Shown piece by piece: positions 22,338 to 32,462 of a stretch of 64,000 nt of DNA. Position 1 is the first letter of the stretch, and every line of letters begins with the position of its first letter. The stretch covers positions 2,015,792 to 2,079,791 of the forward strand of contig QRDG01000415.1 in the NCBI GenBank assembly GCA_012064385.1. The letters run 5' to 3'. This DNA is from Puccinellia tenuiflora. Its lineage: Eukaryota > Streptophyta > Magnoliopsida > Poales > Poaceae. The translations under genes were made by a program, and so were the position numbers. A model generated the notes under the pieces. That model saw only the letters and a list, made by a program, of their open reading frames with translations. It was not told the origin of the DNA and did not search any database.

Positions 22338-24759
22338 ATGGTTGCCCCACGCCCTCGCGAGCCTCTGAAGCTGTATCTTGCAGCCACTCCTCAGACGGCA
22401 AGCGCGGTCTTGGTGGCTGAAAGGGAAGAGCCAGTCCTCGACAAGCAGAACTCCGCCTCGCCAAGCCCAGAACCCCCCGACAAGGAAGCAGCCTCATCAA
22501 GCCTCCAGCCCCAAGCAGATGACCTCACCAAGGACTCCACCAAGCCTGGAGAGGAGCCAGCCGCTGCCACACCAACGACTACCCTCGTCGAGCATCCCGT
22601 GTACTTCGTCAGTACAGTGCTACGGGATGCCCGCGAGCGCTACCCCATGCAGCAAAAGCTCCTCTTCTCGCTCCTCATCGCCTCCAGGAAGTTGCGTCAC
22701 TACTTCCAGGGCCACCCCATCAAGGTGGTCACCTCCTACCCCCTGGAGCAGGTCATGCGCAACCCGAACGCGACAGATCGCGTCGCAGGCTGGGGCATCG
22801 AGCTACAACCTTTCGAGCTAGAATTTGACACCACAAGAGTCATCAAGGGCAGGGCGCTGGCTGATTTCATGGCCGAATGGACGGACACACGCGAAGAAGA
22901 AGAACCTCCAGAGGAGGAAGCTACAGCCTCAGGCGGGACGAAACCAGGCCCCTGGACCATGCACTTCGACGGCGCCTTCGCGGCCAGGAGTGCGGGGGCT
23001 GGTGCCGTCCTCACCTCACCAACAGGCGACAAGCTCTACTACGCCGTCCAGCTATGCTTCAAGGACAACGACAAGGTCTCCAACAACATTGCTGAATATG
23101 AAGGCCTCCTCGCCGGGCTCAGAGCCGCCATCGCCCTCGGCATCAAGCACATCCTCATCAAGGGCGACTCCCAGCTCCTCGTCAACTTCTCCAACAAAAG
23201 CTACACGCCTAAGGACACCTACATGGTGGCCTACCTTGAAGAGGTACGCAAGCTGGAGAAGCACTTCAGAGGCATGGAGCTCAAGCACATCCCGCGAGCA
23301 GAAAACCAAGAAGCAGATGACCTCGCCAGGCGAGCAGCAAGAAGAGAAGCCCAGAAGCCTGGAGTATTCGAGGAGAGGCTCACCAAGGCCTCAGTCAAGC
23401 AGCCAGCGGCCAATATCAGCATCGACGAGGAGCTCCCACCGGCCCCATCAAGCGGAGCACCAAACTGCGGGCTCCCCTCTGGCGATCGCCTGCTGCTGAC
23501 TCTGGTACGCCAAGACGCTAGCTGGATCGACGAGATCAAGAATTACCTGCAAAACCGAGTCCTCCCCGAAGACGACGCAGAGGCCGAAAGAATTGCTCGC
23601 CAGGCCAAGTCCTACTGCCTCCACGACGGAGACCTGTACCGTAAGCGCCCCAATGGGGTTGCGTTGCGGTGCGTCCCTGCCGAGGAAGGCCGCCAGCTCA
23701 TCAACGACATCCACAGCGGCGAGTGCGGCCACCATTCTTCCTCGCGCACCCTTGCAGGCAAGATCTTCCGGAGTGGCTTCTACTGGCCCTCGGTGCTTCA
23801 AGATGCAGCTGCCATCGTCCAATCCTGCGACGCCTGCCAATTCCACGCCAAGCAAATTCACCAGCCCGCGCAAGGACTCCAGACCATCCCGCTCTCCTGG
23901 CCGTTTGCGGTCTGGGGGCTGGATCTGCTGGGGCCCTTCCCGCGAGCGCTCGGGGGCTACCGCTACCTCTACGTCGCCATCGACAAATTCACCAAGTGGC
24001 CTGAGGTGGAACCCGTTCGCACCATCCCGGCGAAATCGGCGGTAAAATTCATCAGAAGCCTGGTCTGCCGCTTCGGCGTGCCCAACCGCATCATCACCGA
24101 CAACGGCTCGCAGTTCATCAGCGGCGCCTTCAAGTCCTACTGCGGCAGCCTCGGCGCCCAAATCTGCTACGCCTCGGTGGCGCACCCACGAAGCAACGGA
24201 CAGGCTGAAAGAGCCAACGCCGAGGTGCTCAAGGGCCTCAAGACGAGAAGCTTCAATCGCCTCAAGGCCAGCGGCAAGCACTGGATCGACGAGCTCCCCT
24301 CGGTGCTCTGGTCCATCCGCACCATGCCAACAAAGCCTACTGGTGAGACGCCGTTCTCCCTCGTCTATGGCGCTGAAGCCGTCCTCCCCAGCGAGATCAC
24401 CCATGGCTCTCCACGAGTCTTGGCCTTCAAGGAGGCTGAGCTGGACGAACTCCGCAACGACGACCTGCTGCTGCTTGAAGGGCTCCGCCGAAATGCGGCC
24501 CTGAGAGCGGCAAGGTACCAGCAAGACCTCCGTCGCTACCACAGCCGCCACATCCGGCCGCGCACTCTCGAAGCAGGAGACCTTGTCCTGAGGAGAATCC
24601 TCTCCAGGGCAGGCCTCCACAAGCTCTCGCCAATGTGGGAAGGCCCCTACAGAGTCGTGCACATCGCCAGGCCTGGCTCTGCGCGGCTCGAGACTGGAGG
24701 ACGGCGTTCCTGTCGCCAACCCCTGGAACATCCAGCACCTCCGCAAGTTCTACCCCTGA
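22338..24759 (+). pseudogene. Dual RNase H and integrase of the Tat-lineage element
   Basis: The frame is open for over 2.3 kb. First comes the Gypsy RNase H (to about 22880; RYPMQQKLLFSLLIASRKL). A second, archaeal-type RNase H follows (about 22960 to 23345; MHFDGAFAARSAGAGAVL, NNIAEYEGLLAGL, GDSQLL), typical of the Tat group. Integrase comes next: the HHCC zinc finger with HHSSSRTLAGKI and CDACQFH (about 23720 to 23850), and the catalytic acidic residues in GLDLLGPF (about 23920), ITDNGSQF (about 24090) and QAERANAEVL (about 24200). One frameshift at about 24690 moves the C-terminus into another frame, where it ends NPWNIQHLRKFYP at the TGA 24757..24759. Confidence 0.9.
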
Positions 24760-25979
24760 TCGCCACCGGCGAGCAACTTTTGCATCAAGGGAGAACCACG
24801 CGCCATCATCCTCCACGAGGAAAAACTTCGGCTCCCCTCTCTACTATACGTTGCCGCGGGCCGTTCGAGAAGACTCCCAAGCCACCAAGCCTCGGCACGG
24901 TAACCTCTTCAGGCACCATGCCTTGGCGAAGTGGATCCCCATGCCGGTCATGGCGGAACGCAGGCTAAAAGCCACCCCCGCCTAGGGGCCCCTCTGAGCT
25001 CTCTCTACATGCGTCTGCCTCGGGCACGCCCCCTCGAGAGTCTCAGCCACAGCATGTGGACCCCATGCCCAGAGCATGGCGGATTTTTTGTGCTTCTGGC
25101 CACGCCAGTGTAATGAACCTATGTTTCAGGTCAATTTGAACCTTTGCGCATCGCGCCAGCATATTTTGTTGCTTCGGTAAGCTCTAGCGTTATTTGCTTT
25201 TCTCTCTCGCTCGTATGATCCCTCATGTGTATCTCGCGAGCGGGGGCTAGCATGGTGCCATGCCACGGGAGCATCCCGGCAGCACCTAAAACCCAAGGGA
25301 TCCGAGCTCTGAACTTGCGGGTCAGCTCTCATGCATGTCAACTCCCAAGGAGCTCTGAACTCATGGGTCAGCTCCCGCGCACGTCAACTCACCAAGGATC
25401 ACCAAAAACCTTGGTGCATGTTCTCCTCGCAAGACACACATGAAGGAACCTACGAGCACCATAAGTTATCTAGCTATGTACTGCTTGTGGGTATGCCTAT
25501 CTCTCCAAGTGCAGGAAAGCAGGCTCTCCAAGCCTCAGGCAACATCAGGAGGAAAACACCTCGCCAGGGAACCAACACCCTCTCCAAGGCGAAAACTGCC
25601 TCGTCAAGCTAAGTATAAACACTTGCTCGAATCTCCTCTCGCTGGTTTTTGCCCCTCGAGTCTCTTTTCTCTCTCCCATGCCTCATGGGCTGCTTGCACG
25701 TCAAAGGGGGGCCCCAAGCATCGCGCTTCGAGGAGCCCTTACTTCTTGAGGCCTCACGCACCCCCCGGCCTTGTGGAGCCCTGACTCTCACATACCGAAG
25801 CGGCGGTGGTGTAGCGCTAAGAGAGGGTCCTAAGGACGTAGAGCGAAAAAGACATGAAGGGGAAAGACAAAAGCCACCCGAGGGACATTCACAAGCACGT
25901 TCAAAAGCTTAAAGCAAGTCTTTACAAAGTTGTTACAACCAAAATGCTAAGATAATGTGCCCCATGCACGTCCAGCTAC
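24760..25979. other. Spacer between integrase and the antisense ORF
   Basis: About 1.2 kb of the same element without conserved domains. Short repeats of the AGCTCTGAACT...GGGTCAGCTC type lie at 25305 to 25375. The plus- and minus-strand genes of the element converge here, so their 3' ends and termination signals should lie in this region (inference). Confidence 0.5.
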
Positions 25980-27934
25980 AGGAGGAGCTTAAGCTGTTGC
26001 GCCCCCTGAGGTGCCCGCTCCGCCCGCGGCAGCCTCCGCCTCCAGGGACATCTTCCTTGCCGTCGCCTTCGCCTTCATCAACCAAGACTTGGTCGTATTT
26101 CCTGGCGAGCACCTCAGCGGCTTCCCACGCCTTGTCGCGGATATCGACCGGCGCCATCACGGCCCCGAGGTCGAACGAGGGCCAGAGCCTCAGGAGGTTG
26201 CTGAAGACGCGGCTGGTGGCAAGGACGAGGAGATCGCGGCTCTCCGCCATGACGCGCTCGTCGAAGCGCTTCGCGACCTCTTCAAGCTTCCCGAGGAATT
26301 GCCCGAAGAAGTGCTGTGTACGCGGCCTCGTCGTCGATCCCTCCGGAGGGAAAATGGGGGACCTCAATCCTCATGTCAGTCCCCGACAGCGTTCGCGCGG
26401 CGGACAAGCTCGTGAAGCATGAGCTGGCGCTGGCGCGTCATGGCCCGGCCGTGCTGCGCGGTGTCTCGCGCTGCTCCGCGAGGTCTGCGGCCGGTCCCAC
26501 CTGCCGCTGGAGGTCGCTCAGGTCCGCCTTCATGGCAGGCAATCTCCTTCTCCGCGCGAGTCTGCGCCTCCTTGGCGCGCTGGAGGCGGGAGGTCATCTC
26601 CTTCTCCTGCTTCTGGAGCCCTTCGATCTGGTGCAGGAGCTCGTTGCGTTTTGTCGTGAAGCGCTCCTCCTGCATCGTGGCCTTGGCGTCATAATCATCG
26701 GCGAGGCTTTGGCGGATGCGCTCGACCCTGGCGTCGGCCTCCTCCTGGGACCCTTTTCTGCTTCACCGCGAAGTCAGCGTTGGCCTTGTCGTGACGCTCC
26801 TTGTGGGTGGCCTCGCTCCTGGCCACCGAGTTCTCCCGCTCCTGAAGCTGCCCCTCGCGGGTGGCTTGGGCTCCCTCCAGCAGGTGAACCTGCTCCTCGC
26901 GCTGGTTCAGCTCCTTCTCCCGGAGGGAGAGCTCTTCCTCGCGCCTTTTCAGCTCGGCCTCCCGAGGCGCCAGCTGCCCCTCGCGGGCGTCTAGCAGCTC
27001 GCGGAGCTCCTTCAGGCTGGCCCTTGCGGCCTCAGACTCGGCGGCGAATTTTTGCTCGGCGGCCGCTAGCTCCTGGTGCTTGGCGTCGGTCTCCGCCTCC
27101 AGCGTCTCCCGGGCGGCGTCCACTGGTCCATGACCTCCGCCGCCTCCCGCTTGACGCTGTCGCGGTCTCCTTGGCGAAGCGGATCGCCTCCTCGCGCGCC
27201 GCCTGGGCCGACGCGTCCTGCCGCGGCACATCTCAACCCTCTCGTGGAGGAGGGCCAGGCGTCGGCCAGCCTTGTCCGCTCCTCCTCCCGGGTGCGCTCT
27301 TCCTCGGCGTATTGCACCTCCAGCTCGTCAAGCACCTGCCGCGCTTGGCCGAAGACAACCCTGCGGTGGGCCACGCGAGGGCGCGGCTCCTACAGCGCCA
27401 AGGTCCCCGCGTCATCGTGGGGCGCAAAAGCCTCGACGCTCGTCGAGGCGCCCAGGGCATCTTGCCTCGGGCTCACGGCCGCTTCGGGTGCGGCCCGGGG
27501 GCTGGTGCGGGCGCCTCCCTCACTGCCCAAGGCAAGAGCCCTCAGGGGGCTAGGCGCCCCCTCGCCCCCGGCTCCGCCGTTCGGGGGCTCCAGAGGCGCC
27601 TCCGCCTCCGGCTCTTCAGGGGCGCTCCCCGCCACCTCCATGGTGGCCGCGTCCGCCGCGGCCTCGGGCGCGTCCGCCCTCCTTGTGGGAGCCTCCTCCG
27701 CCTCTGGAGGCGGCTCCATGACAATCTCCTCGTCCACCGCATCCTCTTCCTCGCGGTGCTCGGCCGCAGGAGGAGTAGCAGCCCGAGTTGGCGGTGGCGT
27801 CGCCACCTCGACCCCCTCCTCCGCGCGGTGCTCAACCGCAGGGGGAGAAGCAGCCCTAGCTGGAGGCGACGTCGCCTCTTCGACCACCACCACCTCCACG
27901 CGGTGCTCACCCGCGGGAGGAACGGCCTCTACCT

Positions 27935-28011
27935 GCGGCTCGTCAGCCGCCTGCTGCGGCTCGTCAGCCGCCTGCTACGGCTCTTCGGCCGCCTGCTGCG
28001 GCTCATCGGCC
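27935..28011 (-). repeat. 21-bp tandem repeat in the antisense ORF
   Basis: About 3.5 copies of a 21-bp unit (CGTCAGCCGCCTGCTGCGGCT on the plus strand, given here only in part as TCAGCCGCCTGCTGCGG) encode the heptapeptide DEPQQAA on the minus strand. One copy has CAG changed to TAG (27975..27977), giving a stop. Confidence 0.75.
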
Positions 28012-28086
28012 ACAGGCGTCCCCTCGGCGGCGCTAGCGGTCTCCCCAAGCTTGCGGAGACGCCGCCTCTTCAGCGCCGCGGGTACG

Positions 28087-28173
28087 CTGAAGAAACACAA
28101 ACAAGCAAAGACCCTTCAGGAGGGGATTCTCAGAAGCAAAATGCTGAAAGAGAAGAAAAGGACCAAGACTTAC
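28087..28173 (-). other. Predicted spliceosomal intron in the antisense ORF
   Basis: On the minus strand GCCGACGA is followed by GTAAGTCTTGG, a consensus donor. 87 bp later TTTGTGTTTCTTCAG, a consensus acceptor with a pyrimidine tract, precedes CGTACCCGCG. The intron is richer in T than its GC-rich flanks. Removing it joins GA to C as a GAC codon and keeps the frame open from the KKRVWRAA block into the DEPQQAA repeats, whereas the unspliced frame meets TAA at once. RNA evidence is lacking. Confidence 0.7.
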
Positions 28174-29908
28174 TCGTCGGCCGCTCTCCACACCCTCTTC
28201 TTCCCCTTGGGTGGCTGGAGGGTACTCGCTCCGGCCTCTTCGGGAGGCGCTGCTGCCTCCTCTTGGGGGGCATCCCTCTCTGCCGAGGCGTTCCTGTCAT
28301 GGAGGAGTTTGGAGCGGGGTTCGCAGCGTCCCCCCGTGCCGCCTCTCCTCTCCTCCGCAGTGCGCCGAACCACGCGGAAGCGTCCCCGTCGCTGCCGGAG
28401 GAGATCACCTCAACGTCCTCGCCAGCTGGTGCGCTCCTTGAGGCGCCTGTGTCGCCTCCTGAGGGGTTAGCGCCCCTCGAAGCCTCGTCCTCGCCAGAGG
28501 GGTCGGCATCTCTTGGGGCCGCGTCTTCGCCGGAGTCTTCTCCTTCATCCGGCTCCGGCGACTCGTCCATGTACTCTGGCTCCGCCGCCCACGGGTTGGT
28601 GCGGGGCCCGCGGTGCCCCGCGGGCACGATACCCCACTCGTCGAACACCGGCAGGCGCCTGCGGTGTTCTTCCACACTCTCCATAACAAAGTTGAAGAGC
28701 GTCTTGGCCTCCTCGGTGGCGGGCGACGGGATGTCCTTCGTGGTGAAGAGGATCCCATGATCGGGTACAGCACCTCCCGCGCGAGGTTGTCCACGCACAG
28801 GCGCATCCTATCCTCCTTGCCGGTGTACCGCCACACCGGCTCTGAATGCTGCTGAAGAGGAGCGATGCGGCGCCTCGTGAAGTCCTTGGCCACCATCTGG
28901 CCGGTGAGCCCGCCAACGCGAAGCCTCCATATGCACTCGTACACCGCCTCAAGCTTGGGGCCCTCGAAGTCTACGCTCGCCCAGCGCGCCCACTTCCTCG
29001 GCGGCGCCTCGGGCACCTCCAGGAGAGGGTTGGTCCCCTTGGTGTCGACAAAGAGCCACCTCTCGCGGAACTTCTCCACCTTCTTCGTCACCTTGGTGAT
29101 GGCGTTCTCGCCACTCCAGGCGATGGGAATGTAGACCTCGCTCCTGGCATCGGCGATGCGGAATGACACGCATCCGAGCCGCTCATCCTGTGCGGTGCTC
29201 CGGAGGGAGTAGAAGCTGCGAAAAAGCGCTACCGAGGGCCGAACGCCAACATAGGCCTCGCAGAGGTAGGCGAAGATGGCGAGAATAAGGATGGAGTTGG
29301 GGTGGAGATGAAGGAGCTGGATCTGGTACGTCTCCAAGATCGTGAAGAGGAAGTCGGAGAAGGGAGGAACGAGGCCGGCATAGAGAGTCTGGAGAAAGAT
29401 GGGGTAGTACCCCTCAGGAAGCCTGCTGCCGGTCGGCCTCATCTCGGTGACGCCATGCTCGTTGGTGTTCGAGGCCGCCAGGTAGCGCACCTTCGCCAAC
29501 GCCGCCGCCAGCGCGGCACCCCGCGCCGCCGCCACAGACGTGCCAGTCTGCATCGCGGCCTTGCCCTTCTGGCCGTCGGTTGCCCTCTTGGGAGCCATGG
29601 CCGCCGGAAGGAAGCTTGAAGACGAAGGCCTCGGAAGCGACGAGCTCTGGGAGGAAGAAGAGGTTTTGGAGAAGAGGACGGCGGAGTAATGGGAGAAGTG
29701 ACGGGCGCAGTCTGCGCGCCAGGCTTTATTGACCGGTTGCCCCGGACGTGGCGGGCCCCACCGGGTTGCCCGTTGAAGCCGAGGAGATCGTGGCCGCGGC
29801 GCAACCGCAGCGCTCCACGTGTCACGGCCCAGGCAGGCGTCTTTGGGCCCTCGACGCTTCGCCTGCGTCCATGGCCTTCGGCGTGCCCATCGCGGGCCCG
29901 AGGGCTAC

Positions 29909-30970
29909 TGTCGGCACAGTGGAAACCAGGGTACCACGGGCCGGCCTGCCAGGGCCCACAAGATTCTTCAGGCATTTTCGCTAAGGGCCAGGCTCTCCAA
30001 GCCTGGCGAGCCTCGCGAGGGTTTTTCCCTCGCGAGGGATCTTTTCCCCTCGCCGAGGGTTCTCTCCCTTGGCGAGGAACCGCACCTCGACAAGGCGTCT
30101 CCGACGCCACCCGCAATTCTGCTAAGGACCAAGCCGAAGGGCTCGGCGAGGCTTTCTGCCTCGCGAGGCTCCTTCCTCGCGAAGCCGTCTCTGCCTCTGC
30201 GGCAGAGCGCACATGGGCTCTGCACCATGTGCAGAGTGACGCGCGTGCCTACGCGCGATGACGACGACGCCGCAGTTGCCACTTCCATGTATAAAGCAGT
30301 CAACAAAGCGGCTTCAAGCAAAGCGGACAATGAGTATTGCCTCTTTGGCGATAAGGGGACCGTCTGCAGCTACGCTCCAAGGACGACGTCACCGTGGGTC
30401 ACATCCCACCTCATCAAGCGCCAGCCCACCGTCCGGTTGGCCGGTGGCTTTTTCCAGCTTTGGTAGCGCCGTCCCTGCCATGGACCGCGTCCATGGACTC
30501 CACCTTTATCGTGCACCCTGCTCCTTCCCTCGTCGCCATGTGGTAACCCTTCCCGCCCGAATGTTTGGGCGGAAGAGGTCCAGGACGCCTATAAAAGGAG
30601 GGGGAGCACGCCCAAGCAAAGGGTTCGATCTTCGGAGTGTTCGATCTTCGGTTGGTGCAGCTCTAGTAGACCCTAACCCTAGATCTGAAGACTAGCAGAT
30701 AGCCATTGTTAGCCACCTCGAGCTCTTCGAGCTCCCCTTGTACTGTGAACCTCTCCAAGCAGTGCAATACACCGTAGCAGGACGTAGGGGTTTTACCTCC
30801 CAAAGAGGGCCCTGAACCTGGGTAAGATCTTGTGTCCATCTCTGCAGTGTCGTCCGCAGCGAGTCCGACGAGCACCGTCGCCGGAGCACGTTGAGGATTG
30901 CTTGACTCCGTGTTCAGCCCCTTACACGATACCTTGGAGACACCCCAGTTCCTGGGACCATTCTCCGACA
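29909..30970 (+). repeat. 3' LTR of the Tat-lineage element
   Basis: 1062 bp, TGTCGG to CCGACA. It is preceded by the purine-rich GGGCCCGAGGGCTAC, a plausible polypurine tract. It differs from the 5' LTR by scattered substitutions and by a 15-bp tandem duplication (two copies of GTTCGATCTTCGG within 30622..30651). A TATA box (CCTATAAAAGG) lies at about 30588. The promoter could also drive transcription towards 31000. Confidence 0.92.
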
Positions 30971-31369
30971 ATTAATTCCAAAAAAATAAAATATTTAAAA
31001 TAATTTGAATTTCTACAAAAATCTTCTTGCTTTCATAGTTCCATTTGGAATTTTGCTAATCGAAAAAAATCCCAAACGGGTAAGTTCGGTTGCGAGCGGA
31101 TGCGGATTTTTGCGCTGAACGTATATTAAACAATTTTTTCCGAGTTCGTACGTAAAAGTTATTTTCATTTTACTGAGAATTTGCAAAAAAATTGAAAATT
31201 CAAACTTTTCAATTTTCCCAAAAAGTAGGTTGCGTGAGGTACAGGCACGTCAAAGGATTTTAAAATTTGAAGTATTTATCATTTGCGTTTATTCATTTTG
31301 GACGTTTTTGCCCCGTGGGGGGAGGGGGGGATAGGCATGAGAGGCAAAAATTCTGTTTTTTTTTCAAAA

Positions 31370-31408
31370 CCTTTAGTTCGGGTTGGAGCCACCAACCGGG
31401 ACTAAAGG
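31370..31408. repeat. Hairpin 1 of TTTAGTCCCGGTT type
   Basis: The arms CCTTTAGTTCGGGTTGG and CCAACCGGGACTAAAGG flank a 5-base centre, giving an imperfect hairpin of 39 bp. Confidence 0.8.
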
Positions 31409-31427
31409 ATCTCGGCCTGACGCTACC

Positions 31428-31466
31428 CCTTTAGTCCCGGTTGGTGGTTCCAACCGGGACTAAAGG
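31428..31466. repeat. Hairpin 2 of TTTAGTCCCGGTT type
   Basis: CCTTTAGTCCCGGTTGG and CCAACCGGGACTAAAGG are perfect complements around TGGTT, a near-ideal hairpin of 39 bp. Confidence 0.85.
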
Positions 31467-31907
31467 TGGCCGGCTGTCCTAGCCTTTTAAACCGGGACTA
31501 AAGCCACATTTCTCCCGGGCCCAAACAACGCCGTGACTAAAGCTCCGGACGAAAGGTCTTGTTTGTACTAGTGGTAATTGCAACTTGTAGCTAGATGCGT
31601 GCTAAGTAGTTACCCACTCAATATCATAATATAACATGTTTTAGCTATTTGCATGCGAACTACGTATGGCTAGATACAGAGGGAGTATTTCCTAGCTGAA
31701 TAATAGGGCCATGCAGTGTGAGTTTTGTTCACGAGTTGGGGTAGAGTATTTGGTATTTTTGTTAGCTAGTTAGGCCATTACAAGCGGATCGTGGGATGGC
31801 ACGATTGCATGTGCGCGTGATGGCAACACCAAGACGATCGGGTGAAAGTGGGATGGCATGGCCGATTTACCCGTTCCAAGCTGGTTTTCCGTTTAAGTTC
31901 TGTTAGC

Positions 31908-31919
31908 GTATAAATAAAG
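31908..31919 (+). promoter_or_regulatory. Possible TATA box before the 32109 ORF
   Basis: GTATAAATAAAG lies about 190 bp before the ATG at 32109. A run of 16 G (32001..32016) lies in the would-be leader. Confidence 0.35.
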
Positions 31920-32108
31920 AGATAAGGAGAAAAGCCGTAAGCTGTGATTCTACTTGGCAGCAACAGAAACCGCCCCCGATCCTTCTTTTTATCCACTCGT
32001 GGGGGGGGGGGGGGGGTGTCCCCGGCAAGATCCCCACTTCCACATTCGTCCATCGCCCCTTCTGCTTCCTAGCCACAATTTTGTTCTTAAAGCTCGACAA
32101 GGGCAACC

Positions 32109-32462
32109 ATGACGTCGAGGCCGGGTCCTCGTCGGGGCAACGCCGCCGCGCGGCCCACCCTGGCCGAGCACGAGGCCAGGATGTGTCCAAGCCTTGACAT
32201 CGTGTTGCGCCGGTCCGCCATGGAGGCCCAGCGTCCGCCACAGTCATCGTCGTGGTACGAGACGATGGAGCTAGATCTGCCACCGGCTCCACCTCTCCCC
32301 GAGGGCCTCACCGGCCATAACTGGACCTGGACTGGCCCGCTGCCCGAGCTGTACCCACCGCCGGAGCAGCCACTGACTCCCCCGGTGAGGGTGCCACCGG
32401 CCCATCTTTGGGCCCTGCCGCCGTTCATCGACCTCTGCAAGGACGACGACGACGAGGAGTAG
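32109..32462 (+). CDS. Hypothetical 117-codon ORF, proline-rich with acidic tail
   Basis: The ATG at 32109 is in a fair context (AACCATGA) and follows a TATA-like word by about 190 bp. The product starts MTSRPGPRRGNAAARP, is rich in proline in its second half (PLPELYPPPEQPLTPP) and ends in KDDDDEE. I recognise no domain. GC content is much higher than in the AT-rich flanks and similar to transposon-borne ORFs. The region after it carries GGGTCGGCGCGTTGGAGTTG (about 32700), which looks like a terminal repeat of a DNA transposon, so this may be a captured or transposon-encoded ORF rather than a host gene. Confidence 0.3.
   Translation: MTSRPGPRRGNAAARPTLAEHEARMCPSLDIVLRRSAMEAQRPPQSSSWYETMELDLPPAPPLPEGLTGHNWTWTGPLPELYPPPEQPLTPPVRVPPAHLWALPPFIDLCKDDDDEE

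Larger units (their letters stand above)
25980..29598 (-). pseudogene. Spliced antisense ORF of the Tat-lineage element
   Basis: The minus-strand ATG at 29598 lies in a good context (GCCATGG). The N-terminal part has the PF04195-like core (residues about 77 to 127: LVPPFSDFLFTILETYQIQL, then LILAIFAYLCEAYVGV). An acidic, serine-rich stretch follows, then a basic KGKKRVW block. An 87-bp intron (28173 to 28087) joins this to a Pro/Ala/Glu-rich second exon with DEPQQAA repeats. Next comes a long heptad-like coiled coil (about 27060 to 26400; REAELKRREEELSLREKELN) and a C-terminal tail ending near 25980. It is broken by frameshifts near 28754, 28300 and 27260, by TAG at 27975..27977, and by another TAG near 27388. 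The role of the family is unknown. The large plus-strand ORFs here (26316..28760, 27076..28470) are shadows of it. Confidence 0.75.
17834..30970 (+). mobile_element. Full-length Tat-lineage Gypsy retrotransposon
   Basis: The 13.1-kb element has LTRs starting TGTCGG and ending CCGACA at both ends, a primer-binding region after the 5' LTR, gag, protease, reverse transcriptase, RNase H, a second RNase H and integrase on the plus strand, then a long minus-strand ORF before the 3' LTR. The second RNase H and the extra antisense ORF are marks of the Tat group of non-chromovirus Gypsy elements (family knowledge). All coding parts have frameshifts or stops. The flanking 5 bp are ATTGG on the left and ATTAA on the right, so there is no perfect target-site duplication. 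The left flank is Athila-type DNA and the right flank is CACTA-like DNA. Confidence 0.9.
30971..31573 (-). mobile_element. CACTA-like transposon end with subterminal hairpins
   Basis: The right border reads GTTTGTACTAGTG at 31561..31573. In reverse complement this is CACTAGTACAAAC, close to the CACTAGTA... ends of grass CACTA elements. Inside are repeated CTTTAGTCCCGGTTGG / CCAACCGGGACTAAAG words in both orientations. The left end is missing, and 30971 is the border with the Tat-lineage LTR. No transposase is present. Confidence 0.45.

Noticed and set aside
23448..24746. 432-codon minus-strand ORF
   Set aside because: Shadow of the integrase frame; no domain, and the plus strand has all integrase motifs.
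26316..28760. 814-codon plus-strand ORF, the second longest ORF in the window
   Set aside because: It lies opposite the antisense gene. The minus strand there has a coiled coil, a PF04195-like start and an intron, while the plus frame is low-complexity Ala/Arg/Ser text without a domain. It is open because of high GC content.
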